A stretch of DNA of 64,000 nucleotides from Henricia sp. BOLD:AAB3569 (GCA_037783545.1 JBBELK010001365.1:1-64000); one strand, 5' to 3'. Positions 36,401 through 51,400 are shown, counted from the stretch's first letter. Numbers and translations are program-made. Notes: generated by a model not told the origin, from the letters alone.

Positions 36401-39400
36401 GTTGTATGTGGAATATGTGGAGTGGTAACCAGTCTAACTATATCTGTGACTAGTGTCCCTCGAACGACAGATAATGTCCGTTGTTCGAGGGACTCTAGTC
36501 GACTATAGATAGGAACTATAGTCGCTTGATCGAACTTGGCCTTATTTACACTGCGGAGAGCAAATCTCACGTCCAGAATTATTTAAACTGCGACAACAAA
36601 AACTATCGTTGAGGTTGCACGTGGACAAAAATGTTGGCTTCAAAAACGGTGTTGTAAGTATTTCTTTCCAATCATGGACATCTAAAACCACTGCAGGACA
36701 CAACTAGGAGGAATTTTTTGGGTGCGATTCTAATTTCGAGGCAAAATGACAACAATCCACTGTATGAAAGGGGTACCTTCTGTCCCTACGGGAAATCCCG
36801 TAGGGACAGAATCATTCTGTCTACCTCAGGCTATGTTGTGTTAGGGGCCATTCAAAATAGTCCATGTTAAACAATTTCCCAATCAACTACTTCCAAGTTT
36901 TCTTACCTCGGGCTCTTTGACCTTCTTTCTTTCTTTGTCCTCATTAACTCTGGCCCGCTCCTTGAGTGCGAAGGCTCGTGACTTGGGTTGTGTAATCGGT
37001 ATTGGCTTAGTCTCGGCAATGCCCTGTTGGTAATGCTATAAAAACGCTTCCAGGTATTAAGTATTGAAGAATCTAAAAGCTTGAAGTCTGGGGAATGGGT
37101 GCGTTAATTTTAAAGGAGAAATATACCCATGAAACAAACATTGTGCTAAACAAGTGCAGCCCGTACATTATTGTTTTAAGAAACAAGAAATATGACCCAC
37201 AGAAAAGCGGATACGAACTTGGCAAAAACGTGCAATTACAGCACTGTCCATGAGACGAAAACTAATTGTTTTACTCATTTCTCAAAGACTATAGCACCTC
37301 AGACAAAACAAATTTCAGGAGAAGTTTTCTGCAGTCATCATGTTTATATTGTGTAAGTTACATATAGGTGTAAATCTGTGAACATTTCTGATTTTCGAGA
37401 TTACCAATGATGTATACTGCCTTTAACATAGGACATGCTGGGGTTCATCTCTAATCATAAATTTCCAGGCATTTTGTTGGGTATGGGTATGGTCTGAGGT
37501 AGGATATCGGGGCCGAGTGGTTTGTGAATAGAGTTCAAATCTCTATTTTTAGGTAGTATATGCTTAATTTCTAAGCCTGCATGCGTCAGCGCAGTGAGTG
37601 ATGCTTTGGCACTCACATGCAGGATAAAATTTGCAAAATCAGACGAAACATGGATTGCCGAGTGAAGGGATAAATTATAATTTAATAGTTAGAAGTCACG
37701 AGTAACATTCACCACAGCAGAGTGTTTGTTATAGTGGCATTCGTTTTAGCGACTTTCCAGCATCTAATGGTCCCTCAGGCTTAGTCAGTGAGCTTTCCTT
37801 TCATCAAGTGGATTGTTGTCATTTTGCCTCGAAATTAGAATCACACCCAAATAATTCCTCCTAGTTGTGTCCTGCAGTGGTTTTAGATGTCCATGATTGG
37901 AAAATGATTGGAAAGAAATACTTACAACACCGTTTTTGAAGCCAAAATGTTTGTCCACGTGCAACCTCAACAATAGTTTTTGTTGTCGCAGTTTAAATAA
38001 TTCTGGACGTGAGATGCGCTCTCCGCAGTGTAAATAAGGTTCACTATATCTTAGTCTGGTACCCGGACCAAAATCTTTTGACTAGACTGAATTCCGTCGT
38101 TGTATGTGGAATATGTGGAGTGGTAACCAGTCTAACTATATCTGTGACTAGTGTCCCTCGAACGACAGATAATGTCCGTTGTTCGAGGGACTCTAGTCGA
38201 CTATAGATAGGAACTATAGTCGCTTGATCGAACTTGGCCTTATTTACACTGCGGAGAGCAAATCTCACGTCCAGAATTATTTAAACTGCGACAACAAAAA
38301 CTATCGTTGAGGTTGCACGTGGACAAAAATTTTGGCTTCAAAAACGGTGTTGTAAGTATTTCTTTCCAATCATGGACATCTAAAACCACTGCAGGACACA
38401 ACTAGGAGGAATTTTTTGGGTGTGATTCTAATTTCGAGGCAAAATGACAACAATCCACTGTATGAAAGGGGTACCTTCTGTCCCTACGGGAAATCCCGTA
38501 GGGACAGAATCATTCTGTCTACCTCAGGCTATGTTGTGTTAGGGGCCATTCAAAATAGTCCATGTTAAACAATTTCCCAATCAACTACTTCCAAGTTTTC
38601 TTACCTCGGGCTCTTTGACCTTCTTTCTTTCTTTGTCCTCATTAACTCTGGCCCGCTCCTTGAGTGCGAAGGCTCGTGACTTGGGTTGTGTAATCGGTAT
38701 TGGCTTAGCCTCGGCAATGCCCTGTTGGTAATGCCAAGATATAAAAACGCTTCCAGGTATTAAGTATTGAAGAATCTAAAAGCTTGAAGTCTGGGGAATG
38801 GGTGCGTTAATTTTAAAGGAGAAATATACCCATGAAACAAACATTGTGCTAAACAAGTGCAGCCCGTACATTATTGTTTTAAGAAACAAGAAATATGACC
38901 CACAGAAAAGCGGATACGAACTTGGCAAAAACGTGCAATTACAGCACTGTCCATGAGACGAAAACTAATTGTTTTACTCATTTCTCAAAGACTATAGCAC
39001 CTCAGACAAAACAAATTTCAGGAGAAGTTTTCTGCAGTCATCATGTTTATATTGTGTAAGTTACATATAGGTGTAAATCTGTGAACATTTCTGATTTTCG
39101 AGATTACCAATGATGTATACTGCCTTTAACATAGGACATGCTGGGGTTCATCTCTAATCATAAATTTCCAGGCATTTTGTTGGGTATGGGTATGGTCTGA
39201 GGTAGGATATCGGGGCCGAGTGGTTTGTGAATAGAGTTCAAATCTCTATTTTTAGGTAGTATATGCTTAATTTCTAAGCCTGCATGCGTCAGCGCAGTGA
39301 GTGATGCTTTGGCACTCACATGCAGGATAAAATTTGCAAAATCAGAGGAAACATGGATTGCCGAGTGAAGGGATAAATTATAATTTAATAGTTAGAAGTC

Positions 39401-42400
39401 ACGAGTAACATTCACCACAGCAGAGTGTTTGTTATAGTGGCATTCGTTTTAGCGACTTTCCAGCATCTAATGGTCCCTCAGGCTTAGTCAGTGAGCTTTC
39501 CTTTCATCAAGTGGATTGTTGTCATTTTGCCTCGAAATTAGAATCACACCCAAATAATTCCTCCTAGTTGTGTCCTGCAGTGGTTTTAGATGTCCATGAT
39601 TGGAAAATGATTGGAAAGAAATACTTACAACACCGTTTTTGAAGCCAAAATGTTTGTCCACGTGCAACCTCAACAATAGTTTTTGTTGTCGCAGTTTAAA
39701 TAATTCTGGACGTGAGATGCGCTCTCCGCAGTGTAAATAAGGTTCACTATATCTTAGTCTGGTACCCGGACCAAAATCTTTTGACTAGACTGAATTCAGT
39801 CGTTGTATGTGGAATATGTGGAGTGGTAACCAGTCTAACTATATCTGTGACTAGTGTCCCTCGAACGACAGATAATGTCCGTTGTTCGAGGGACTCTAGT
39901 CGACTATAGATAGGAACTATAGTCGCTTGATCGAACTTGGCCTTATTTACACTGCGGAGAGCAAATCTCACGTCCAGAATTATTTAAACTGCGACAACAA
40001 AAACTATCGTTGAGGTTGCACGTGGACAAAAATGTTGGCTTCAAAAACGGTGTTGTAAGTATTTCTTTCCAATCATGGACATCTAAAACCACTGCAGGAC
40101 ACAACTAGGAGGAATTTTTTGGGTGCGATTCTAATTTCGAGGCAAAATGACAACAATCCACTGTATGAAAGGGGTACCTTCTGTCCCTACGGGAAATCCC
40201 GTAGGGACAGAATCATTCTGTCTACCTCAGGCTATGTTGTGTTAGGGGCCATTCAAAATAGTCCATGTTAAACAATTTCCCAATCAACTACTTCCAAGTT
40301 TTCTTACCTCGGGCTCTTTGACCTTCTTTCTTTCTTTGTCCTCATTAACTCTGGCCCGCTCCTTGAGTGCGAAGGCTCGTGACTTGGGTTGTGTAATCGG
40401 TATTGGCTTAGCCTCGGCAATGCCCTGTTGGTAATGCCAAGATATAAAAACGCTTCCAGGTATTAAGTATTGAAGAATCTAAAAGCTTGAAGTCTGGGGA
40501 ATGGGTGCGTTAATTTTAAAGGAGAAATATACCCATGAAACAAACATTGTGCTAAACAAGTGCAGCCCGTACATTATTGTTTTAAGAAACAAGAAATATG
40601 ACCCACAGAAAAGCGGATACGAACTTGGCAAAAACGTGCAATTACAGCACTGTCCATGAGACGAAAACTAATTGTTTTACTCATTTCTCAAAGACTATAG
40701 CACCTCAGACAAAACAAATTTCAGGAGAAGTTTTCTGCAGTCATCATGTTTATATTGTGTAAGTTACATATAGGTGTAAATCTGTGAACATTTCTGATTT
40801 TCGAGATTACCAATGATGTATACTGCCTTTAACATAGGACATGCTGGGGTTCATCTCTAATCATAAATTTCCAGGCATTTTGTTGGGTATGGGTATGGTC
40901 TGAGGTAGGATATCGGGGCCGAGTGGTTTGTGAATAGAGTTCAAATCTCTATTTTTAGGTAGTATATGCTTAATTTCTAAGCCTGCATGCGTCAGCGCAG
41001 TGAGTGATGCTTTGGCACTCACATGCAGGATAAAATTTGCAAAATCAGAGGAAACATGGATTGCCGAGTGAAGGGATAAATTATAATTTAATAGTTAGAA
41101 GTCACGAGTAACATTCACCACAGCAGAGTGTTTGTTATAGTGGCATTCGTTTTAGCGACTTTCCAGCATCTAATGGTCCCTCAGGCTTAGTCAGTGAGCT
41201 TTCCTTTCATCAAGTGGATTGTTGTCATTTTGCCTCGAAATTAGAATCACACCCAAATAATTCCTCCTAGTTGTGTCCTGCAGTGGTTTTAGATGTCCAT
41301 GATTGGAAAATGATTGGAAAGAAATACTTACAACACCGTTTTTGAAGCCAAAATGTTTGTCCACGTGCAACCTCAACAATAGTTTTTGTTGTCGCAGTTT
41401 AAATAATTCTGGACGTGAGATGCGCTCTCCGCAGTGTAAATAAGGTTCACTATATCTTAGTCTGGTACCCGGACCAAAATCTTTTGACTAGACTGAATTC
41501 AGTCGTTGTATGTGGAATATGTGGAGTGGTAACCAGTCTAACTATATCTGTGACTAGTGTCCCTCGAACGACAGATAATGTCCGTTGTTCGAGGGACTCT
41601 AGTCGACTATAGATAGGAACTATAGTCGCTTGATCGAACTTGGCCTTATTTACACTGCGGAGAGCAAATCTCACGTCCAGAATTATTTAAACTGCGACAA
41701 CAAAAACTATCGTTGAGGTTGCACGTGGACAAAAATGTTGGCTTCAAAAACGGTGTTGTAAGTATTTCTTTCCAATCATGGACATCTAAAACCACTGCAG
41801 GACACAACTAGGAGGAATTTTTTGGGTGCGATTCTAATTTCGAGGCAAAATGACAACAATCCACTGTATGAAAGGGGTACCTTCTGTCCCTACGGGAAAT
41901 CCCGTAGGGACAGAATCATTCTGTCTACCTCAGGCTATGTTGTGTTAGGGGCCATTCAAAATAGTCCATGTTAAACAATTTCCCAATCAACTACTTCCAA
42001 GTTTTCTTACCTCGGGCTCTTTGACCTTCTTTCTTTCTTTGTCCTCATTAACTCTGGCCCGCTCCTTGAGTGCGAAGGCTCGTGACTTGGGTTGTGTAAT
42101 CGGTATTGGCTTAGCCTCGGCAATGCCCTGTTGGTAATGCCAAGATATAAAAACGCTTCCAGGTATTAAGTATTGAAGAATCTAAAAGCTTGAAGTCTGG
42201 GGAATGGGTGCGTTAATTTTAAAGGAGAAATATACCCATGAAACAAACATTGTGCTAAACAAGTGCAGCCCGTACATTATTGTTTTAAGAAACAAGAAAT
42301 ATGACCCACAGAAAAGCGGATACGAACTTGGCAAAAACGTGCAATTACAGCACTGTCCATGAGACGAAAACTAATTGTTTTACTCATTTCTCAAAGACTA

Positions 42401-45400
42401 TAGCACCTCAGACAAAACAAATTTCAGGAGAAGTTTTCTGCAGTCATCATGTTTATATTGTGTAAGTTACATATAGGTGTAAATCTGTGAACATTTCTGA
42501 TTTTCGAGATTACCAATGATGTATACTGCCTTTAACATAGGACATGCTGGGGTTCATCTCTAATCATAAATTTCCAGGCATTTTGTTGGGTATGGGTATG
42601 GTCTGAGGTAGGATATCGGGGCCGAGTGGTTTGTGAATAGAGTTCAAATCTCTATTTTTAGGTAGTATATGCTTAATTTCTAAGCCTGCATGCGTCAGCG
42701 CAGTGAGTGATGCTTTGGCACTCACATGCAGGATAAAATTTGCAAAATCAGAGGAAACATGGATTGCCGAGTGAAGGGATAAATTATAATTTAATAGTTA
42801 GAAGTCACGAGTAACATTCACCACAGCAGAGTGTTTGTTATAGTGGCATTCGTTTTAGCGACTTTCCAGCATCTAATGGTCCCTCAGGCTTAGTCAGTGA
42901 GCTTTCCTTTCATCAAGTGGATTGTTGTCATTTTGCCTCGAAATTAGAATCACACCCAAATAATTCCTCCTAGTTGTGTCCTGCAGTGGTTTTAGATGTC
43001 CATGATTGGAAAATGATTGGAAAGAAATACTTACAACACCGTTTTTGAAGCCAAAATGTTTGTCCACGTGCAACCTCAACAATAGTTTTTGTTGTCGCAG
43101 TTTAAATAATTCTGGACGTGAGATGCGCTCTCCGCAGTGTAAATAAGGTTCACTATATCTTAGTCTGGTACCCGGACCAAAATCTTTTGACTAGACTGAA
43201 TTCAGTCGTTGTATGTGGAATATGTGGAGTGGTAACCAGTCTAACTATATCTGTGACTAGTGTCCCTCGAACGACAGATAATGTCCGTTGTTCGAGGGAC
43301 TCTAGTCGACTATAGATAGGAACTATAGTCGCTTGATCGAACTTGGCCTTATTTACACTGCGGAGAGCAAATCTCACGTCCAGAATTATTTAAACTGCGA
43401 CAACAAAAACTATCGTTGAGGTTGCACGTGGACAAAAATGTTGGCTTCAAAAACGGTGTTGTAAGTATTTCTTTCCAATCATGGACATCTAAAACCACTG
43501 CAGGACACAACTAGGAGGAATTTTTTGGGTGCGATTCTAATTTCGAGGCAAAATGACAACAATCCACTGTATGAAAGGGGTACCTTCTGTCCCTACGGGA
43601 AATCCCGTAGGGACAGAATCATTCTGTCTACCTCAGGCTATGTTGTGTTAGGGGCCATTCAAAATAGTCCATGTTAAACAATTTCCCAATCAACTACTTC
43701 CAAGTTTTCTTACCTCGGGCTCTTTGACCTTCTTTCTTTCTTTGTCCTCATTAACTCTGGCCCGCTCCTTGAGTGCGAAGGCTCGTGACTTGGGTTGTGT
43801 AATCGGTATTGGCTTAGTCTCGGCAATGCCCTGTTGGTAATGCCAAGATATAAAAACGCTTCCAGGTATTAAGTATTGAATAATCTAAAAGCTTGAAGTC
43901 TGGGGAATGGGTGCGTTAATTTTAAAGGAGAAATATACCCATGAAACAAACATTGTGCTAAACAAGTGCAGCCCGTACATTATTGTTTTAAGAAACAAGA
44001 AATATGACCCACAGAAAAGCGGATACGAACTTGGCAAAAACGTGCAATTACAGCACTGTCCATGAGACGAAAACTAATTGTTTTACTCATTTCTCAAAGA
44101 CTATAGCACCTCAGACAAAACAAATTTCAGGAGAAGTTTTCTGCAGTCATCATGTTTATATTGTGTAAGTTACATATAGGTGTAAATCTGTGAACATTTC
44201 TGATTTTCGAGATTACCAATGATGTATACTGCCTTTAACATAGGACATGCTGGGGTTCATCTCTAATCATAAATTTCCAGGCATTTTGTTGGGTATGGGT
44301 ATGGTCTGAGGTAGGATATCGGGGCCGAGTGGTTTGTGAATAGAGTTCAAATCTCTATTTTTAGGTAGTATATGCTTAATTTCTAAGCCTGCATGCGTCA
44401 GCGCAGTGAGTGATGCTTTGGCACTCACATGCAGGATAAAATTTGCAAAATCAGAGGAAACATGGATTGCCGAGTGAAGGGATAAATTATAATTTAATAG
44501 TTAGAAGTCACGAGTAACATTCACCACAGCAGAGTGTTTGTTATAGTGGCATTCGTTTTAGCGACTTTCCAGCATCTAATGGTCCCTCAGGCTTAGTCAG
44601 TGAGCTTTCCTTTCATCAAGTGGATTGTTGTCATTTTGCCTCGAAATTAGAATCACACCCAAATAATTCCTCCTAGTTGTGTCCTGCAGTGGTTTTAGAT
44701 GTCCATGATTGGAAAATGATTGGAAAGAAATACTTACAACACCGTTTTTGAAGCCAAAATGTTTGTCCACGTGCAACCTCAACAATAGTTTTTGTTGTCG
44801 CAGTTTAAATAATTCTGGACGTGAGATGCGCTCTCCGCAGTGTAAATAAGGTTCACTATATCTTAGTCTGGTACCCGGACCAAAATCTTTTGACTAGACT
44901 GAATTCCGTCGTTGTATGTGGAATATGTGGAGTGGTAACCAGTCTAACTATATCTGTGACTAGTGTCCCTCGAACGACAGATAATTTCCGTTGTTCGAGG
45001 GACTCTAGTCGACTATAGATAGGAACTATAGTCGCTTGATCGAACTTGGCCTTATTTACACTGCGGAGAGCAAATCTCACGTCCAGAATTATTTAAACTG
45101 CGACAACAAAAACTATCGTTGAGGTTGCACGTGGACAAAAATTTTGGCTTCAAAAACGGTGTTGTAAGTATTTCTTTCCAATCATGGACATCTAAAACCA
45201 CTGCAGGACACAACTAGGAGGAATTTTTTGGGTGTGATTCTAATTTCGAGGCAAAATGACAACAATCCACTGTATGAAAGGGGTACCTTCTGTCCCTACG
45301 GGAAATCCCGTAGGGACAGAATCATTCTGTCTACCTCAGGCTATGTTGTGTTAGGGGCCATTCAAAATAGTCCATGTTAAACAATTTCCCAATCAACTAC

Positions 45401-48400
45401 TTCCAAGTTTTCTTACCTCGGGCTCTTTGACCTTCTTTCTTTCTTTGTCCTCATTAACTCTGGCCCGCTCCTTGAGTGCGAAGGCTCGTGACTTGGGTTG
45501 TGTAATCGGTATTGGCTTAGCCTCGGCAATGCCCTGTTGGTAATGCCAAGATATAAAAACGCTTCCAGGTATTAAGTATTGAAGAATCTAAAAGCTTGAA
45601 GTCTGGGGAATGGGTGCGTTAATTTTAAAGGAGAAATATACCCATGAAACAAACATTGTGCTAAACAAGTGCAGCCCGTACATTGTTTTAAGAAACAAGA
45701 AATATGACCCACAGAAAAGCGGATACGAACTTGGCAAAAACGTGCAATTACAGCACTGTCCATGAGACGAAAACTAATTGTTTTACTCATTTCTCAAAGA
45801 CTATAGCACCTCAGACAAAACAAATTTCAGGAGAAGTTTTCTGCAGTCATCATGTTTATATTGTGTAAGTTACATATAGGTGTAAATCTGTGAACATTTC
45901 TGATTTTCGAGATTACCAATGATGTATACTGCCTTTAACATAGGACATGCTGGGGTTCATCTCTAATCATCAATTTCCAGGCATTTTGTTGGGTATGGGT
46001 ATGGTCTGAGGTAGGATATCGGGGCCGAGTGGTTTGTGAATAGAGTTCAAATCTCTATTTTTAGGTAGTATATGCTTAATTTCTAAGCCTGCATGCGTCA
46101 GCGCAGTGAGTGATGCTTTGGCACTCACATGCAGGATAAAATTTGCAAAATCAGAGGAAACATGGATTGCCGAGTGAAGGGATAAATTATAATTTAATAG
46201 TTAGAAGTCACGAGTAACATTCACCACAGCAGAGTGTTTGTTATAGTGGCATTCGTTTTAGCGACTTTCCAGCATCTAATGGTCCCTCAGGCTTAGTCAG
46301 TGAGCTTTCCTTTCATCAAGTGGATTGTTGTCATTTTGCCTCGAAATTAGAATCACACCCAAATAATTCCTCCTAGTTGTGTCCTGCAGTGGTTTTAGAT
46401 GTCCATGATTGAAAAATGATTGGAAAGAAATACTTACAACACCGTTTTTGAAGCTAAAATGTTTGTCCACATGCAACCTCAACAATAGTTTTTGTTGTCG
46501 CAGTTTAAATAATTCTGGACGTGAGATGCGCTCTCCGCAGTGTAAATAAGGTTCACTATATCTTAGTCTGGTACCCGGACCAAAATCTTTTGACTAGACT
46601 GAATTCAGTCGTTGTATGTGGAATATGTGGAGTGGTAACCAGTCTAACTATATCTGTGACTAGTGTCCCTCGAACGACAGATAATGTCCGTTGTTCGAGG
46701 GACTCTAGTCGACTATAGATAGGAACTATAGTCGCTTGATCGAACTTGGCCTTATTTACACTGCGGAGAGCAAATCTCACGTCCAGAATTATTTAAACTG
46801 CGACAACAAAAACTATCGTTGAGGTTGCACGTGGACAAAAATTTTGGCTTCAAAAACGGTGTTGTAAGTATTTCTTTCCAATCATGGACATCTAAAACCA
46901 CTGCAGGACACAACTAGGAGGAATTTTTTGGGTGTGATTCTAATTTCGAGGCAAAATGACAACAATCCACTGTATGAAAGGGGTACCTTCTGTCCCTACG
47001 GGAAATCCCGTAGGGGCAGAATCATTCTGTCTACCTCAGGCTATGTTGTGTTAGGGGCCATTCAAAATAGTCCATGTTAAACAATTTCCCAATCAACTAC
47101 TTCCAAGTTTTCTTACCTCGGGCTCTTTGACCTTCTTTCTTTCTTTGTCCTCATTAACTCTGGCCCGCTCCTTGAGTGCGAAGGCTCGTGACTTGGGTTG
47201 TGTAATCGGTATTGGCTTAGCCTCGGCAATGCCCTGTTGGTAATGCCAAGATATAAAAACGCTTCCAGGTATTAAGTATTGAAGAATCTAAAAGCTTGAA
47301 GTCTGGGGAATGGGTGCGTTAATTTTAAAGGAGAAATATACCCATGAAACAAACATTGTGCTAAACAAGTGCAGCCCGTACATTATTGTTTTAAGAAACA
47401 AGAAATATGACCCACAGAAAAGCGGATACGAACTTGGCAAAAACGTGCAATTACAGCACTGTCCATGAGACGAAAACTAATTGTTTTACTCATTTCTCAA
47501 AGACTATAGCACCTCATACAAAACAAATTTCAGGAGAAGTTTTCTGCAGTCATCATGTTTATATTGTGTAAGTTACATATAGGTGTAAATCTGTGAACAT
47601 TTCTGATTTTCGAGATTACCAATGATGTATACTGCCTTTAACATAGGACATGCTGGGGTTCATCTCTAATCATAAATTTCCAGGCATTTTGTTGGGTATG
47701 GGTATGGTCTGAGGTAGGATATCGGGGCCGAGTGGTTTGTGAATAGAGTTCTTCAAATCTCTATTTTTAGGTAGTATATGCTTAATTTCTAAGCCTGCAT
47801 GCGTCAGCGCAGTGAGTGATGCTTTGGCACTCACATGCAGGATAAAATTTGCAAAATCAGAGGAAACATGGATTGCCGAGTGAAGGGATAAATTATAATT
47901 TAATAGTTAGAAGTCACGAGTAACATTCACCACAGCAGAGTGTTTGTTATAGTGGCATTCGTTTTAGCGACTTTCCAGCATCTAATGGTCCCTCAGGCTT
48001 AGTCAGTGAGCTTTCCTTTCATCAAGTGGATTGTTGTCATTTTGCCTCGAAATTAGAATCACACCCAAATAATTCCTCCTAGTTGTGTCCTGCAGTGGTT
48101 TTAGATGTCCATGATTGGAAAATGATTGGAAAGAAATACTTACAACACCGTTTTTGAAGCCAAAATGTTTGTCCACGTGCAACCTCAACAATAGTTTTTG
48201 TTGTCGCAGTTTAAATAATTCTGGACGTGAGATGCGCTCTCCGCAGTGTAAATAAGGTTCACTATATCTTAGTCTGGTACCCGGACCAAAATCTTTTGAC
48301 TAGACTGAATTCAGTCGTTGTATGTGGAATATGTGGAGTGGTAACCAGTCTAACTATATCTGTGACTAGTGTCCCTCGAACGACAGATAATGTCCGTTGT

Positions 48401-51400
48401 TCGAGGGACTCTAGTCGACTATAGATAGGAACTATAGTCGCTTGATCGAACTTGGCCTTATTTACACTGCGGAGAGCAAATCTCACGTCCAGAATTATTT
48501 AAACTGCGACAACAAAAACTATCGTTGAGGTTGCACGTGGACAAAAATTTTGGCTTCAAAAACGGTGTTGTAAGTATTTCTTTCCAATCATGGACATCTA
48601 AAACCACTGCAGGACACAACTAGGAGGAATTTTTTGGGTGTGATTCTAATTTCGAGGCAAAATGACAACAATCCACTGTATGAAAGGGGTACCTTCTGTC
48701 CCTACGGGAAATCCCGTAGGGACAGAATCATTCTGTCTACCTCAGGCTATGTTGTGTTAGGGGCCATTCAAAATAGTCCATGTTAAACAATTTCCCAATC
48801 AACTACTTCCAAGTTTTCTTACCTCGGGCTCTTTGACCTTCTTTCTTTCTTTGTCCTCATTAACTCTGGCCCGCTCCTTGAGTGCGAAGGCTCGTGACTT
48901 GGGTTGTGTAATCGGTATTGGCTTAGCCTCGGCAATGCCCTGTTGGTAATGCCGAGATATATAAAACGCTTCCAGGTATTAAGTATTGAAGAATCTAAAA
49001 GCTTGAAGTCTGGGGAATGGGTGCGTTAATTTTAAAGGAGAAATATACCCATGAAACAAACATTGTGCTAAACAAGTGCAGCCCGTACATTATTGTTTTA
49101 AGAAACAAGAAATATGACCCACAGAAAAGCGGATACGAACTTCGCAAAAACGTGCAATTACAGCACTGTCCATGAGACGAAAACTAATTGTTTTACTCGT
49201 TTCTCAAAGACTATAGCACCTCAGACAAAACAAATTTCAGGAGAAGTTTTCTGCAGTCATCATGTTTATATTGTGTAAGTTACATATAGGTGTAAATCTG
49301 TGAACATTTCTGATTTTCGAGATTACCAATGATGTATACTGCCTTTAACATAGGACATGCTGGGGTTCATCTCTAATCATAAATTTCCAGGCATTTTGTT
49401 GGGTATGGGTATGGTCTGAGGTAGGATATCGGGGCCGAGTGGTTTGTGAATAGAGTTCAAATCTCTATTTTTAGGTAGTATATGCTTAATTTCTAAGCCT
49501 GCATGCGTCAGCGCAGTGAGTGATGCTTTGGCACTCACATGCAGGATAAAATTTGCAAAATCAGAGGAAACATGGATTGCCGAGTGAAGGGATAAATTAT
49601 AATTTAATAGTTAGAAGTCACGAGTAACATTCACCACAGCAGAGTGTTTGTTATAGTGGCATTCGTTTTAGCGACTTTCCAGCATCTAATGGTCCCTCAG
49701 GCTTAGTCAGTGAGCTTTCCTTTCATCAAGTGGATTGTTGTCATTTTGCCTCGAAATTAGAATCACACCCAAATAATTCCTCCTAGTTGTGTCCTGCAGT
49801 GGTTTTAGATGTCCATGATTGGAAAGAAATACTAACCCTTACAACACCGTTTTTGAAGCCAAAATGTTTGTCCACGTGCAACCTCAACAATAGTTTTTGT
49901 TGTCGCAGTTTAAATAATTCTGGACGTGAGATGCGCTCTCCGCAGTGTAAATAAGGTTCACTATATCTTAGTCTGGTACCCGGACCAAAATCTTTTGACT
50001 AGACTGAATTCAGTCGTTGTATGTGGAATATGTGGAGTGGTAACCAGTCTAACTATATCTGTGACTAGTGTCCCTCGAACGACAGATAATGTCCGTTGTT
50101 CGAGGGACTCTAGTCGACTATAGATAGGAACTATAGTCGCTTGATCGAACTTGGCCTTGTTTACACTGCGGAGAGCAAATCTCACGTCCAGAATTATTTA
50201 AACTGCGACAACAAAAACTATCGTTGAGGTTGCACGTGGACAAAAATTTTGGCTTCAAAAACGGTGTTGTAAGTATTTCTTTCCAATCATGGACATCTAA
50301 AACCACTGCAGGACACAACTAGGAGGAATTTTTTGGGTGTGATTCTAATTTCGAGGCAAAATGACAACAATCCACTGTATGAAAGGGGTACCTTCTGTCC
50401 CTACGGGAAATCCCGTAGGGACAGAATCATTCTGTCTACCTCAGGCTATGTTGTGTTAGGGGCCATTCAAAATAGTCCATGTTAAACAATTTCCCAATCA
50501 ACTACTTCCAAGTTTTCTTACCTCGGGCTCTTTGACCTTCTTTCTTTCTTTGTCCTCATTAACTCTGGCCCGCTCCTTGAGTGCGAAGGCTCGTGACTTG
50601 GGTTGTGTAATCGGTATTGGCTTAGCCTCGGCAATGCCCTGTTGGTAATGCCAAGATATAAAAACGCTTCCAGGTATTAAGTATTGAAGAATCTAAAAGC
50701 TTGAAGTCTGGGGAATGGGTGCGTTAATTTTAAAGGAGAAATATACCCATGAAACAAACATTGTGCTAAACAAGTGCAGCCCGTACATTATTGTTTTAAG
50801 AAACAAGAAATATGACCCACAGAAAAGCGGATACGAACTTGGCAAAAACGTGCAATTACAGCACTGTCCATGTAAGTATGGGTGCTGTCATTTTACTCCT
50901 AGAATTGGAGGCAGCCCCTCTGCCTCCTAGCAATGATATTGTTGAGATAGGTCTAGGTCTAACTCCAACGGCCGTTTATAGATGAATTACTTGTATCTAG
51001 AATTCCACTTTCTCAATCAAATTTCCCCCAAAAAAGCCATCCTGCCTGTGGCTCATCTCTGTAAAATGCTGGAACAATTGTTTATTTTTTATTTTTTTTA
51101 CCACAGAATAATTTCTCAACAATCGGAGCTTTTTACCACAGGAGTACTTTGGCGCGTTAAAAAACCCAAAATGTCCCAATTTCCGTGCTTGGCCGGTCAC
51201 AGACACACGTGTGTGTAGGGGTTCCGACACGTGCAGAATGCATTTTTGGTAAGTAGGCTAAATTAAGGTCCGATTGTTGAAACATTTTTCGGTTCTATGG
51301 TAAAAAACAAAAAACAACTTGTTCCCGCATTTTAGAGCGGTTAGCCATAGGCTGAATTGCTTTTTGGGGGGAATTTTGATTGAGAAAGTGGAATTTGAGA

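Larger units (their letters stand above)
33848..50868 (-). repeat. Ten-copy 1.70-kb tandem array carrying a TPX2 exon
   Basis: Unit starts (plus coordinates): 33848, 35551, 37249, 38952, 40655, 42358, 44061, 45761, 47464, 49171; unit lengths 1698-1707 bp. The units are nearly identical, differing at a handful of sites each. On the plus strand each unit holds, in order, non-coding sequence, a 673-bp foldback element (offset 548-1220), a perfect hairpin (offset 1227-1260), the 117-bp exon on the minus strand (offset 1356-1472) and intron sequence. Breakpoints share CATG. The repeated 62-, 65- and 74-codon open frames lie in the foldback element and are not genes. Confidence 0.98.
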
